Under the pieces are notes generated by a model. The model ran no database searches, was not told the DNA's origin, and was given only the letters and a program-made list of their open reading frames with translations. The position numbers and the translations under genes are program-made. DNA of 37,779 bases, from assembly GCA_019155205.2 (NCBI GenBank), contig JAHNZQ020000350.1:1308-39086 (forward strand). Direction: 5' to 3'. Positions 20,929 to 28,889 of this stretch are shown piece by piece; the stretch's first letter is position 1; the number at the start of each line of letters is the position of its first letter. The stretch comes from Gracilaria vermiculophylla. Lineage: Eukaryota; Rhodophyta; Florideophyceae; Gracilariales; Gracilariaceae.

Positions 20929-21391
20929 CGCAGTGGGTAGCGTGTCTGCTTTGGGAGTAGAAAGTCATGTGTTCGAACCGCATTATTTTGATTTTTTTTA
21001 AATTTATAATTGCAAATTTAAAGATAAATAATTTATTTATTTTATAGCTTAAAGAATAATTTTTTTTTAATTGAATTGTTTTATAAATTTTATTATTTAA
21101 TTTTAAAATTAAATAATTATAAAATTTAAAATTAATATATAAAATTTGTTTTAATAATTTTTTAAGTTTTGGTTTAATTAAAAAAATCGTGCTATTTAAA
21201 GTAGATTTTATGGCTGTAAAATAAATAGAATTTTTTAGTGCATTTTTTACTGTTTTATTATGAACTTTAAAATAACTAAAATTTATATTTTTTAAAGAAT
21301 TACATATATCGCATACAAAAATAAAAAATTTATTTTTTTTTATATAATTTTTAATTTTTTTGATTCTAAAAATTTTATAATTAAATTTCAT
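20906..21391 (-). CDS. rpl10: Probable ribosomal protein L10 (tentative)
   Basis: Lys- and Asn-rich ORF of 161 codons. The stretch KVHNKTVKNALKNS followed by FTAIKSTLNSTIFLI resembles the L10 motif with VxNTLxxxA, a gap, then a LK-x-GPTxLI-like strand; this is weak, pattern-level similarity only. It is codirectional with nad1 and rpl2. The frame has no stop before running antisense over trnP and ends at TAA 20908-20906, so the real C-terminus is unclear, perhaps near 21000. If not rpl10, it is an unassigned basic protein. Confidence 0.45.
   Translation of the reverse strand: MKFNYKIFRIKKIKNYIKKNKFFIFVCDICNSLKNINFSYFKVHNKTVKNALKNSIYFTAIKSTLNSTIFLIKPKLKKLLKQILYINFKFYNYLILKLNNKIYKTIQLKKNYSLSYKINKLFIFKFAIINLKKIKIMRFEHMTFYSQSRHATHCVIFCKKK
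20919..20991 (+). tRNA. trnP(ugg): tRNA-Pro (UGG)
   Basis: Acceptor CAAAATA/TATTTTG, D-stem ACGC/GCGT, anticodon arm TCTGC-TTTGGGA-GTAGA, T-arm ATGTG-TTCGAAC-CGCAT. It is overlapped antisense by the rpl10-like frame. Confidence 0.9.
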
Positions 21392-21394
21392 TTT

Positions 21395-21466
21395 TAGGCT
21401 TAGTAGGGATCGAACCTACGGCTAAACCGTTATGAGCGATGTGTTCTGCCACTGAACTATAAACCT
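21395..21466 (-). tRNA. trnI(cau): tRNA-Ile (CAU), lysidine type
   Basis: Anticodon loop CTCATAA, acceptor AGGTTTA/TAAGCCT and T-arm GTAGG-TTCGATC-CCTAC. The anticodon flank CGCTCATAACGG and the 3' part resemble plant mitochondrial trnI(cau), so I call it Ile rather than Met. Confidence 0.75.
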
Positions 21467-21598
21467 TTATATTATATGAAACATCTCCAAAAAATTTTAA
21501 TTTTAATTTTAATTTTTTTTTTTTTTGATTTTTTTTTCTTTAAAAAAAAAATTTTTCAAATTTATAAATATCTTAATAATTCTATTTTTAAAAAAAAG

Positions 21599-21674
21599 CA
21601 GGAAAAAAAGGACTTGAACCTTTGACTTTTGGTTTTGGAAACCAACGCTCTAACCAAAACTGAACTATACTCCT
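21599..21674 (-). tRNA. trnW(cca): tRNA-Trp (CCA)
   Basis: Anticodon arm TTGGT-TTCCAAA-ACCAA gives CCA. T-arm AAAGG-TTCAAGT-CCTTT, discriminator G; the acceptor has one mismatch. CCA decodes UGG, yet TGA is a frequent Trp codon here, and no trnW(uca) was found. Confidence 0.9.
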
Positions 21675-21681
21675 TTTTTTA

Positions 21682-22404
21682 ATGTCAAAATATTTATTAG
21701 AAATTAAAAATCGGTTTTTTTTATTAATTTTAACTTGAATATCAACATTATTCATAACTTATTTTTATAAAGAAACACTTTTATTTGTTTTAATACAACA
21801 ACAAACATTTAAGTATTTAGCTTTTTTTTATTTTATTTTTACTGATGTTACTGAAATTTTTTCTGTATATATGAAATTAACAATGTTTTTAAGTTTGCAG
21901 TTTTTATACGCCTATTTTGTAATACATATTTTTTTATTCTTAAGCCCTGCTTTTTATCAATTAGAATTTACTCGCACAAAATCCATTATAAAAACATTTA
22001 TTTTAGGTTGATTGCTCTCCACAATTTTAACAGTTTATGTGTTAATACCTATTAGTTGAGAATTTTTTTTAAGTTTTCAAAAATTTTCTACAAACCATTC
22101 GTTTAATCTATATTTTGAAGCTAAAATAAATGAATATTTTTTATTTTATTTATCATTTTATTATTTATGTGGTTTTTATGGTCAATTTTTTATTTTACTT
22201 TTATTCTTATTAAACTTGACAAAAATAAACTTTAAAAGAATAAAAAAATTTCGGAAATTTTTTTATTATTGTTTTATTTTTTTTGCAACATTAATAAGCC
22301 CTCCAGAAATTTTTATTCAAATTTTTATAATAATGTTAGCTATTTTTGGATATGAAATTTTAATTCTAATATTTTTAGTTAAAAATAATTTTTTAATTAA
22401 TTAA
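21682..22404 (+). CDS. tatC: Twin-arginine translocase subunit TatC
   Basis: Inner-membrane component of the Tat protein export system (also called ymf16 or mttB), 240 residues with about six hydrophobic segments. Start ATG 21682, TGA read as Trp, stop TAA 22402-22404. Diagnostic features: an acidic residue after FIFTDVTEIFSVYMKL, and the late motif FFATLISPPEIFIQ, equivalent to the TPPD region of the family. It lies on the plus strand against its neighbours and overlaps the nad1 3' end by 12 bp tail to tail. Confidence 0.88.
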
Positions 22405-23379
22405 TAAGTTAAAACTACTAAGAATCCCAAGCGTTATTACAAAATATGCAAGGGTTAAAGGTAAAAAACATTTTCAACTTAAATACATTAATTGATCATA
22501 TCTGTATCTTGGCAATATTGCTCTAGTAACAATAAAAAATAAAACTCCTAAAAGAATTTTAAAGCACAACCAAAAAATAAAAGGTATTGAGTTAAATATA
22601 AAATTATCGGCGAGAGGCAACCAGCCCCCTAAAAATAAAATTGAAGAAAATACACTCATTAAAAGCATATTGGCATACTCACCTAAAAAAAAAAGCGCAA
22701 AAGTCATCGCAGAATATTCTACGTTATAACCTGAAACTAATTCAGCTTCAGCTTCGGGTAAATCAAAAGGATGTCTGTTTGTTTCTGCAAGCATAGAAAT
22801 AAAAAAAATAATGCAAATAGGTAATAATGGTACAATAAATCAAATTTTTTTTTGTGCAAACACGATAATACTTAAATTAAACGAACCTGAACAAATAACA
22901 ACATTTAGAGCTACAAATCCAAGTGATATTTCATAAGAAATCATTTGAGCTGCAGATCTCATTGCCCCCAAATACGCATATTTAGAATTACTTGATCACC
23001 CAGCAAATAAAATTCCATAAACATTTAATGCTGAAACAGCAAATAAATAAAGCACACCGAGATTAATATCACAGAGAACCACACCTTTTTCAAAAGGTAT
23101 AACAGACCAACAAATTAAACTAAAAATAAATGATAAAGAAGGCGCGAACAAAAAAAGACTAATATTAGCACTTGTAGGTAAAGTTGTTTCTTTAACAAAT
23201 AGTTTCAAACCATCTGCTAAGGGCTGCAACAAACCTATAAAACCAACAATATTAGGACCTTTTCTTTTTTGTATCGCAGCCATAATTTTACGTTCTGCTA
23301 TTGTAAAATAAGCAACAGAAATTAGTAATGGAATGACAATACTAAAAATTTTTAAGATAATTATTATGATAAACGACAT
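22393..23379 (-). CDS. nad1: NADH dehydrogenase subunit 1
   Basis: Quinone-site membrane subunit of complex I, 328 residues. Conserved: [60 protein letters not shown] and [20 protein letters not shown], and [15 protein letters not shown]. The frame is open upstream through trnC; ATG 23379 gives the normal N-terminus. TGA is Trp at several sites; stop TAA 22395-22393. Confidence 0.96.
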
Positions 23380-23387
23380 TTTTATAA

Positions 23388-23459
23388 AGGCTAAAACCGG
23401 ATTTGAACCCATATTATTAAATTTGCAATTTAACACATTGCCTGTTATGTTATTTAGCC
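23388..23459 (-). tRNA. trnC(gca): tRNA-Cys (GCA)
   Basis: Acceptor GGCTAAA/TTTAGCC, discriminator U as expected for Cys, anticodon loop TTGCAAA, T-loop TTCAAAT with one T-stem mismatch. Confidence 0.88.
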
Positions 23460-23472
23460 TTTTTTAAATTAA

Positions 23473-23564
23473 AAAGTAAGGCAGGATTCGAACCCACGTT
23501 ATTTTTATGTAAAATATAATAGTTTTCAAAACTAACGTTTTAAACCAAACTCAACCACTTACTC
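23473..23564 (-). tRNA. trnS(uga): tRNA-Ser (UGA), long variable arm
   Basis: Acceptor GAGTAAG/CTTACTT, anticodon loop TTTGAAA with TGA, long AT-rich variable arm, T-arm GTGGG-TTCGAAT-CCTGC. Confidence 0.87.
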
Positions 23565-23570
23565 AAAAAA

Positions 23571-23645
23571 AGCAAATAAAGGGATTTGAACCCTTAACCT
23601 TAACCTTGGCAAGGTTATATTCTACCTGTTTTGAATTATATTTAC
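23571..23645 (-). tRNA. trnG(gcc): tRNA-Gly (GCC)
   Basis: Acceptor GTAAATA/TATTTGC, anticodon arm TAACC-TTGCCAA-GGTTA, T-arm AAGGG-TTCAAAT-CCCTT. Its first four bases overlap the end of rpl5 including the TAA stop. No trnG(ucc) was seen. Confidence 0.87.
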
Positions 23646-24193
23646 TTTAATAACGAATTTTTTAAAGGAAATTGAAAAGATTTTAAAACAAAAAAAAATT
23701 CTTTTTTGTTTTTTGCGTTAATTATTATTGTAATACTTAATTTGGGTAATTTATTAAAAGAATAATAATGTGATTCTAATTGATAAAAGATAAAAGTATC
23801 GTGGAGCTCATAAGAAAACGCATTTTTTGCAATTTTTCGATTAAAATTAAACTCATTAAAATTTTTCAATTTTGGAAAAATTTCAATAATATTTTTTTGA
23901 AAAAAATTAAAAAGATTTAATTTTTGTAAAGTCAATTTACAACCAACAGGATTTCCTTTTCTTATTTTTAATAAAATATTTGATTTTTTAGTTGTTGTTA
24001 GTATACCTTTTTGGTAAGCTATCAATTCTAAAGCCAATAAACTAGAAAATATTTGTTTTAAATCAACTGTCTTTGAACCAAAATTTAAAATAATTTTTTT
24101 TAATTTTGGTAATTTTTTTGTGCTTTGATAGGAAAATTTATTTACTAAATCCACTGCTATTGTTTTAAAATAGAATTTTTCAAAAAAATGCAT
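23642..24193 (-). CDS. rpl5: Ribosomal protein L5
   Basis: Large-subunit central protuberance protein, 183 residues. Seen: LPKLKKIILNFGSKTV near residue 28, LELIAYQKGILTTTKKSN, and IRKGNPVGCKLTLQ, the classic L5 core. The rest is divergent and Phe/Lys-rich. Its ATG (24193) abuts the rpl14 stop, as in the bacterial spc operon; the stop lies within the 5' end of trnG. Confidence 0.93.
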   Translation of the reverse strand: MHFFEKFYFKTIAVDLVNKFSYQSTKKLPKLKKIILNFGSKTVDLKQIFSSLLALELIAYQKGILTTTKKSNILLKIRKGNPVGCKLTLQKLNLFNFFQKNIIEIFPKLKNFNEFNFNRKIAKNAFSYELHDTFIFYQLESHYYSFNKLPKLSITIIINAKNKKEFFFVLKSFQFPLKNSLLK

Positions 24194-24577
24194 TTAAATT
24201 AATCCTGTTGCTATATTTGTAAACTTTTGCAGTTTTTTCTTTTTTAAATCTCTAGGCATAGCGACTAAAATCCTAGTGCCGACAGAATTTCCTTGCTTAT
24301 TTAATAAAATAACAGAATTGTTTTCTTTAAAAATTTTTTCATATCCTGTTTTTGTTCGTAATTTTTTTTTTGTTTTAATAATTAAAGCTCTGTAAATTTC
24401 TTTTTTCTTAACCTTGGATGTTTTTTTTGATTTGTTTCTTAATTGCTTTACAGAAACTACAATAATATCACCTAATCCAGCATATTTTTTTTTAAAACCT
24501 CCTAATATTTTCAAACATTTAACTGTTTTGGCACCTGAATTATCGTCAACTTTTAAAATAGTTTTTTGTTGTACCAT
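24194..24577 (-). CDS. rpl14: Ribosomal protein L14
   Basis: 127 residues at the subunit interface. Conserved: KVDDNSGAKTVKCLKILGG, GDIIVVSVKQ, and RALIIKTKKK; the C-terminal NSVGTRILVAMPRDLK matches RIFGPV-RELR of the family loosely. It abuts rpl5. Confidence 0.94.
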   Translation of the reverse strand: MVQQKTILKVDDNSGAKTVKCLKILGGFKKKYAGLGDIIVVSVKQLRNKSKKTSKVKKKEIYRALIIKTKKKLRTKTGYEKIFKENNSVILLNKQGNSVGTRILVAMPRDLKKKKLQKFTNIATGLI

Positions 24578-24588
24578 ATATTTTTAAC

Positions 24589-24665
24589 GCGTTTATAACT
24601 CAAAAATTGGAAAGAGTGTTGAATTTCGGCTTCAAAAGTTATAGGTTCAAACCCTATTAAACGTA
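24589..24665 (+). tRNA. trnR(ucg): tRNA-Arg (UCG)
   Basis: Acceptor GCGTTTA/TAAACGT, D-stem ACTC/GAGT, anticodon arm TTGAA-TTTCGGC-TTCAA (TCG), T-arm ATAGG-TTCAAAC-CCTAT. It is isolated on the plus strand between rpl14 and rps7. Confidence 0.87.
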
Positions 24666-24688
24666 ATAAAAAACAAATATTTTTAACG

Positions 24689-25117
24689 TCATTTATAATA
24701 AGAAAAAAAAAATTTTTTTAACAAAACAAGTTTTTGGTTTTTATTTTTTAATTGAATTGAAGAAGCCATGTTTAACAAAATTTCTGTTTTAAAACTAGTA
24801 TAAAAATTTTTTTTTTTTGTTTTTAAATTTGCTAAAACAAATTTTATAGCTAAAGAAATTTTAGCTGATTTAGCTAGAATTACAGTAGGAATTTCTTTAA
24901 AAATTTTTTTTTTTCGTTTTTTATTTATTATTTTATAAATTTTAAAAACAGGTATAGAAAGTATAATAACTAATTGTATCAACTTTTTAGATTGTTTATT
25001 TGAAAATTTTTGCAACTCTTTAATGCTTTTCAATAAAATTTTTTCAGTTGTATTTTTTTTTCCGTCAACTATTAAGTGATTAATCATTTTTTTTTTTATA
25101 TCAAAAATTTTTTTCAT
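24689..25117 (-). CDS. rps7: Ribosomal protein S7
   Basis: Small-subunit head protein, 142 residues. INHLIVDGKKNTTEKIL corresponds to the family's N-terminal signature and KIFKEIPTVILAKSAKISLA to the mid-region before the C-terminal helices. It follows rps12 with a 3-bp gap, the ancestral str operon order. Confidence 0.9.
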   Translation of the reverse strand: MKKIFDIKKKMINHLIVDGKKNTTEKILLKSIKELQKFSNKQSKKLIQLVIILSIPVFKIYKIINKKRKKKIFKEIPTVILAKSAKISLAIKFVLANLKTKKKNFYTSFKTEILLNMASSIQLKNKNQKLVLLKKFFFSYYK

Positions 25118-25120
25118 AAA

Positions 25121-25501
25121 TTATAAATATTTTTTAAAATTTTTAGAGCCGTATTTAGACCTTGATGTTTTTCGATTTTTAAGCCCTAAAAAGTCAAATT
25201 TACCTCTAATTAAATGATATTTAACTCCTGGCAAATCTTTTACTCGACCACCTCTCATAAGCACTGTCGAGTATATCTGTAAATTATGGCCTTCTCCAGG
25301 TATATAAGCATAAATTTGTTTTTTATTTCTAAATTTTAATTTTACTAATTTTCTTAATGCAGAATTTGGCTTTTTAGGAGTTCTTAAAACAAGCTTTGTA
25401 CAAATTCCTTTTTTTTGTGGACAACCTTCCAAAGCTGGAGTTTTATTTTGATTTTTTTTTTTTAAACGCTTTTTTTTAATTATTTGGTTAAATGTTGGCA
25501 T
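25121..25501 (-). CDS. rps12: Ribosomal protein S12
   Basis: Decoding-centre protein, 126 residues. ATG 25501 gives the family start [12 protein letters not shown]; then [35 protein letters not shown], and [20 protein letters not shown] followed by [20 protein letters not shown]. The frame stays open upstream to 25564, but that part overlaps an apparent group II intron 3' end and matches no S12 N-terminus. It is followed by rps7. Confidence 0.96.
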   Translation of the reverse strand: MPTFNQIIKKKRLKKKNQNKTPALEGCPQKKGICTKLVLRTPKKPNSALRKLVKLKFRNKKQIYAYIPGEGHNLQIYSTVLMRGGRVKDLPGVKYHLIRGKFDFLGLKNRKTSRSKYGSKNFKKYL

Positions 25502-25521
25502 TAAAATTTTTACCAAAAGGG

Positions 25522-25593
25522 GTGAAAAGTCAAAATTATAAAAATATATTGCTTCCAGAACCATTACGAAAATTTTTAAATCTCAAAAGGCTC
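25522..25593 (-). other. Orphan group II domain V/VI upstream of rps12
   Basis: On the minus strand 25593-25558 folds like domain V: GAGCC pairs with GGTTC, with an upper helix TGAGATTT/AATTTTCG and a TA bulge (36 nt, slightly long). A domain VI-like hairpin follows: AAG-CAAT (25554-25548) with ATTTTG-A-CTT, bulged A at 25530. A 3' splice site could be CAC at 25522, just 20 bp before rps12. No 5' exon is evident. It could be a remnant, a trans-spliced half or a leader intron. Confidence 0.45.
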
Positions 25594-25922
25594 GCTTATT
25601 GAATATTTGTCTATTTTTTTGCTTCTTTTTTTAATATAAAAAATATTATAAGCACTCCGACAACTTAACAAAAAATTAAATCTCATATTTATTATTTATT
25701 TAATAGTAAAAAATTGAATTTAGAACTTTGCATTTTATAAAAACTTTTTTTTAAGACTAAAAAAGCCCCAATCCAGCAATTAAAAAAATTATTTTTTATT
25801 TATTTTAATGGTTATCAAATTATTTATCATACTCTTTTTTCAAAAAATAAAATTTAATAACTAAAGGATAATTAGAACACCCTTTTTGTTAAGAGCAAAC
25901 TTTTTTAAAAATATATAAACAA
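25594..25922. other. Non-coding stretch before trnL(uag)
   Basis: AT-rich, no convincing gene on either strand. If the domain V/VI next to rps12 is real, this is probably the body of that intron; a GTGTT on the minus strand at about 25881-25877 is one possible 5' end. No tRNA with a T-loop motif is visible. Confidence 0.4.
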
Positions 25923-26004
25923 AATGACTTTACGGACTTGAACCCCAACTCCTTTTTATTAAGAACTAGAGCCTAAACCTAGCATGTCTACCAATTTCCA
26001 TCAT
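25923..26004 (-). tRNA. trnL(uag): tRNA-Leu (UAG)
   Basis: Anticodon arm CTAGG-TTTAGGC-TCTAG, class II variable arm, T-loop TTCAAGT, and the tRNA-Leu D-loop AAATTGGTAGAC. The acceptor stem is poorly paired in my reading, so the ends are approximate. Confidence 0.8.
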
Positions 26005-26023
26005 TTTGGTTTTTAAAAATTAT

Positions 26024-26110
26024 TATTCGCTATCGGATTTGAACCGATACTCTTTTTTATCAGAATTAAATTTTAAGTCTAACGTGTTTACCAAATTTCA
26101 CCAAACGAAC
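26024..26110 (-). tRNA. trnL(uaa): tRNA-Leu (UAA)
   Basis: Acceptor GTTCGTT/AGCGAAT, D-stem GTG/CAC, anticodon loop CTTAAAA, long variable arm, T-arm ATCGG-TTCAAAT-CCGAT. Confidence 0.9.
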
Positions 26111-26123
26111 AAATTTTTTAAAA

Positions 26124-26354
26124 ATGGCGCAATTTGACTCTTTAATAATATTTCCTTTAATATTCTCTTTATTAATTATTCTTTTTATTCACTATAATAT
26201 ATCAATAAAAAAAATAATACCGGATTACTGTAGCATTAGAAAATTTAGAAAAAAAAAATCAAACTCACCTTCTTTTTATTTATTTTTTAAAAATAATAAT
26301 ACCGCTATTAATTTAACAAGTTCTTATAAACCTATTTTTTTAACTAAATTATAA
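26124..26354 (+). CDS. atp8: ATP synthase F0 subunit 8
   Basis: Small peripheral-stalk protein of ATP synthase (ymf19), 76 residues. The N-terminus MAQFDSLIIFPLIFSLLIIL is the family's MPQFD-type opening followed by one transmembrane helix; the C-terminal half is basic and variable. On the plus strand, divergent from trnL(uaa), followed by trnA after 18 bp. Confidence 0.88.
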   Translation: MAQFDSLIIFPLIFSLLIILFIHYNISIKKIIPDYCSIRKFRKKKSNSPSFYLFFKNNNTAINLTSSYKPIFLTKL

Positions 26355-26372
26355 AAATATTTTTGGTAAAAA

Positions 26373-26447
26373 GGGGGTATAACTCAAAATAGGCAGAGTG
26401 TATGCTTTGCAAGTATAAAGTTATCAGTTCAAATCTGATTATCTCCA
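26373..26447 (+). tRNA. trnA(ugc): tRNA-Ala (UGC)
   Basis: Acceptor GGGGGTA/TATCTCC (two wobbles), anticodon arm TATGC-TTTGCAA-GTATA, T-arm ATCAG-TTCAAAT-CTGAT. It lies downstream of atp8 on the same strand. Confidence 0.9.
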
Positions 26448-26514
26448 AAAAAACAAAAAACCTGGTAAGATGCAGCACAACAAAACAAAAAATGGTCACA
26501 TAAAGATAAAAATT

Positions 26515-26588
26515 CTCTTTAAATTGGATTTGAACCAATGTCTAATTGGTTAACAGCCAATTGCTCTAACCAACTGAGCTACTAAAGA
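26515..26588 (-). tRNA. trnN(guu): tRNA-Asn (GUU)
   Basis: Acceptor TCTTTAG/TTAAAGA, D-stem GCTC/GAGC, anticodon loop CTGTTAA, T-arm ATTGG-TTCAAAT-CCAAT, discriminator G. It is 10 bp downstream of the rps4 stop. Confidence 0.9.
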
Positions 26589-26598
26589 AATATTAATG

Positions 26599-27306
26599 CT
26601 AATAATAACTGTTTAGTATTTTTTCTAACCTAAAATAAAAAAAATTCAAAGAATAATTAGTATTTTTTAAGATACCAAAAGCAATTTGCATTATTTTATA
26701 ATTAATAATTAAATATTTAGGTGGAATAAAAAAAGTTTCAGAATATTCAACATTTTTTGTAGCAAGTTTTAAAAAACTAAAATCTAATGCTATTAAATCA
26801 CCAGGCTTTAGTAAATGTGATTTAGTTTTTGCAAATTTTTTATTTATAAATATTTTATTATGAAGTATTCATTGGCGAGCGGCCCTAATACTTAAACAAA
26901 ATTTAGCTCTATAAAGTACTGTATCTAACCTACTTTCAAAAAAATTTAAAAAAGTAAACCCACTATTTTTAAATTTTTTAGTCAATGTTATTTTTATTAA
27001 TTTTTTTAGTTTTTTATTAGAAACCCCCCCATAAAAAAGCTTAAATTTTTTAACTTCTAAAAGAGTATTCTTACGCCTTTTTTTATAAGAAAAATTTCTA
27101 ATAGGGTATTGTGCTACTAGAAATTGAGTTTGGTCTTTCGGTTTAAATTTTTTATATCACTTTAGTTTTCGTTCGTAATTTTGAATTAATTTTTCCCATT
27201 TTTTTTTTTTAAACTTTAAAAGTTTTTTACGGTTTTGTATATTTTCATTTATATGTGCAAATTGTTTATATAACGGTTTAAATCTACTTTTTTTTTTAAA
27301 AAACAT
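26599..27306 (-). CDS. rps4: Ribosomal protein S4
   Basis: Small-subunit assembly protein, 235 residues. TGA codons read as Trp keep the frame open. The S4 RNA-binding domain is visible as ESRLDTVLYRAKFCLSIRAA followed by RQWILHNKIFINKK and a KPGDLIALDF strand; the C-terminal PPKYLIINYKI ending is typical of mitochondrial S4. The Lys-rich N-terminus is divergent. Start ATG 27306 overlaps the rps2 end by 11 bp; stop TAG 26601-26599. Confidence 0.9.
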
Positions 27307-27847
27307 TAATATTTTTAAATTTAAAAATAGTTTTTAATAATAATAAAAAAAAATTATCAATTAATTTTTTAGTCATTAAAAAATTGCCTGGTATTTTATA
27401 ACAAAATTTTAAATCAAAAATATTTAACTCGCCTCCTAAAAAAATAATAGAAATTTTATTTTTATAATTTTTTAAAATAAAATTATTAATTTTTTCATCC
27501 AATACCACAACTAAATCAATATTATTTTTTGATTTCAAATTCTTTGAATTTAATAAAAATAATTTTTTATGGCTAAATTGAACATTTTTTAATAAAAATG
27601 CTTGAATAAAAGAATGCTTGGTGCCAAGCAGTAAGTTACTTAAGCTAAGATCGACACAACCACCCACAAAAAGTATTTTTTTACCACTAGCGTGATATTT
27701 ATAAATAATTTGCAACGCTTTTTTTAACCTATATTCAATATCTTCAATTTTAAATAAATATCTAGTAATATAATTTTTTTTATAAATTTTTGTTTTTATT
27801 AATTTAAATTTTAATAATTTAGTTTGTTTTTTAATTATATTTTTCAT
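27296..27847 (-). CDS. rps2: Ribosomal protein S2
   Basis: Small-subunit protein S2, 183 residues, shorter than bacterial S2. Seen: LQIIYKYHASGKKILFVGG, the strand DLVVVLDEKINNFIL, and SIIFLGGELNIFDLKFCYKI ending in PGN, which corresponds to the D-x-x-x-I-x-Y-x-IPGN signature. The gene order rpl6-rps2-rps4 is that of oomycete-like mitochondrial genomes. Confidence 0.85.
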   Translation of the reverse strand: MKNIIKKQTKLLKFKLIKTKIYKKNYITRYLFKIEDIEYRLKKALQIIYKYHASGKKILFVGGCVDLSLSNLLLGTKHSFIQAFLLKNVQFSHKKLFLLNSKNLKSKNNIDLVVVLDEKINNFILKNYKNKISIIFLGGELNIFDLKFCYKIPGNFLMTKKLIDNFFLLLLKTIFKFKNINVF

Positions 27848-27852
27848 AAATT

Positions 27853-28419
27853 TTAAATTTTTTTACCTTCTTTTAATGAAATTTTTTCAGTATCACGTAA
27901 AATACCTTTACCTTTATAAGGTTCCGGGATTTTATATGATTTAATTAACGCAGCCGTTTGACTAATCATTTGATCGGAATTACCAAAAATAAATAATTTA
28001 GTCATTTTTAAACAAAAAATGTCAATAAAAATAGGTATTTTAAAGTACAAAAAATGGCTATACCCTAATTTAAATAATAATAATTTATTTTTAAAGCTAT
28101 CAACATTAAACACACGGAACCCTACTCCAATAATTTTTAATTTTTGGTATAATATAACAGAAGTTTCAATAATAAATTTGCGTATTAATGCTGCTGTTGT
28201 TCCTTGAGTACTTATTTTTTTAAAATTAGATTTTTTAAAAAACGGCAATGAGCTAACTTTTAAAAAATTTTTTGATTTAAATACAAAAATCTGAACATTT
28301 AATTTTAAAGATTTTTTTATCAATAAACCTGATAAAATTAGAATTTTTTTTTTTTTAGAATAAAAAAGAGAAATAAAGGCAGGAATTTTAATAATATATT
28401 TTTTGGATATTATTTGCAT
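27853..28419 (-). CDS. rpl6: Ribosomal protein L6
   Basis: 188 residues. The C-terminal domain is well conserved: KLKIIGVGFRVF, then GYSHFLYFKIP, IFGNSDQMISQTAALIKSYK and PEPYKGKGI, the L6 signature. The N-terminal domain is weaker. It lies 7 bp downstream of rps8 and 5 bp upstream of rps2, as in an spc-operon remnant. Confidence 0.93.
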   Translation of the reverse strand: MQIISKKYIIKIPAFISLFYSKKKKILILSGLLIKKSLKLNVQIFVFKSKNFLKVSSLPFFKKSNFKKISTQGTTAALIRKFIIETSVILYQKLKIIGVGFRVFNVDSFKNKLLLFKLGYSHFLYFKIPIFIDIFCLKMTKLFIFGNSDQMISQTAALIKSYKIPEPYKGKGILRDTEKISLKEGKKI

Positions 28420-28426
28420 AAGAATA

Positions 28427-28813
28427 TTAATTAATAATTATAAAAGGCTCACCCCCTATTTTTAATTTTTTACAATCAACGATGGATTTTAACCCTTTAC
28501 TAGTTGAAAAAATAACTAAAAACTTATTAGAATTTATTTTTCAAATTTTATTTATAGTGTAATAAATGTGGCAACCTGGTTTTGAAATTAATTTTATTAT
28601 ATTTATAACAGGTTTATTGTTATGATATTTTAAAAATATTTTTAAGTTTTTCGGCTTGCTGAAAGAAATTTTATAGCCAATAATAAAACCCTCATTCCAT
28701 AATATTTTTAAAAAAGATTCACAAATTTTTTTTTTTTTTTGATAAATAAAAGCACGTTTTGCTAATTGACCATTTTTTATATTACTAATAATATTACATA
28801 ATTCTTGTTTCAT
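28427..28813 (-). CDS. rps8: Ribosomal protein S8
   Basis: 128 residues from ATG 28813: MKQELCNIISNIKNGQLAKR is the S8 N-terminus, ILWNEGFIIGY the central strand, and KPGCHIYYTINKIW (Trp = TGA) near residue 92. The C-terminal IFSTSKGLKS and GGEPF match the STS-x-G signature. An upstream in-frame ATG at 28849 lies within trnF and is rejected. Confidence 0.92.
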
Positions 28814-28817
28814 TTTA

Positions 28818-28889
28818 TGCTTGAAAACAGATTTGAACTGTCGACCCAAAGATTTTCAGTCTTTTGCTCTACCACTGAGCTACCCAAAC
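28818..28889 (-). tRNA. trnF(gaa): tRNA-Phe (GAA)
   Basis: Acceptor GTTTGGG/TTCAAGC with wobbles, D-stem GCTC/GAGC, anticodon loop CTGAAAA, T-arm GACAG-TTCAAAT-CTGTT. The rps10 frame enters it in register at its first base. Confidence 0.9.

Noticed and set aside
25576..25686. 36-codon minus-strand ORF (MRFNFLLSCRSAYNIF start)
   Set aside because: No family match, and its end overlaps the domain V-like hairpin upstream of rps12; likely intron or spacer sequence.
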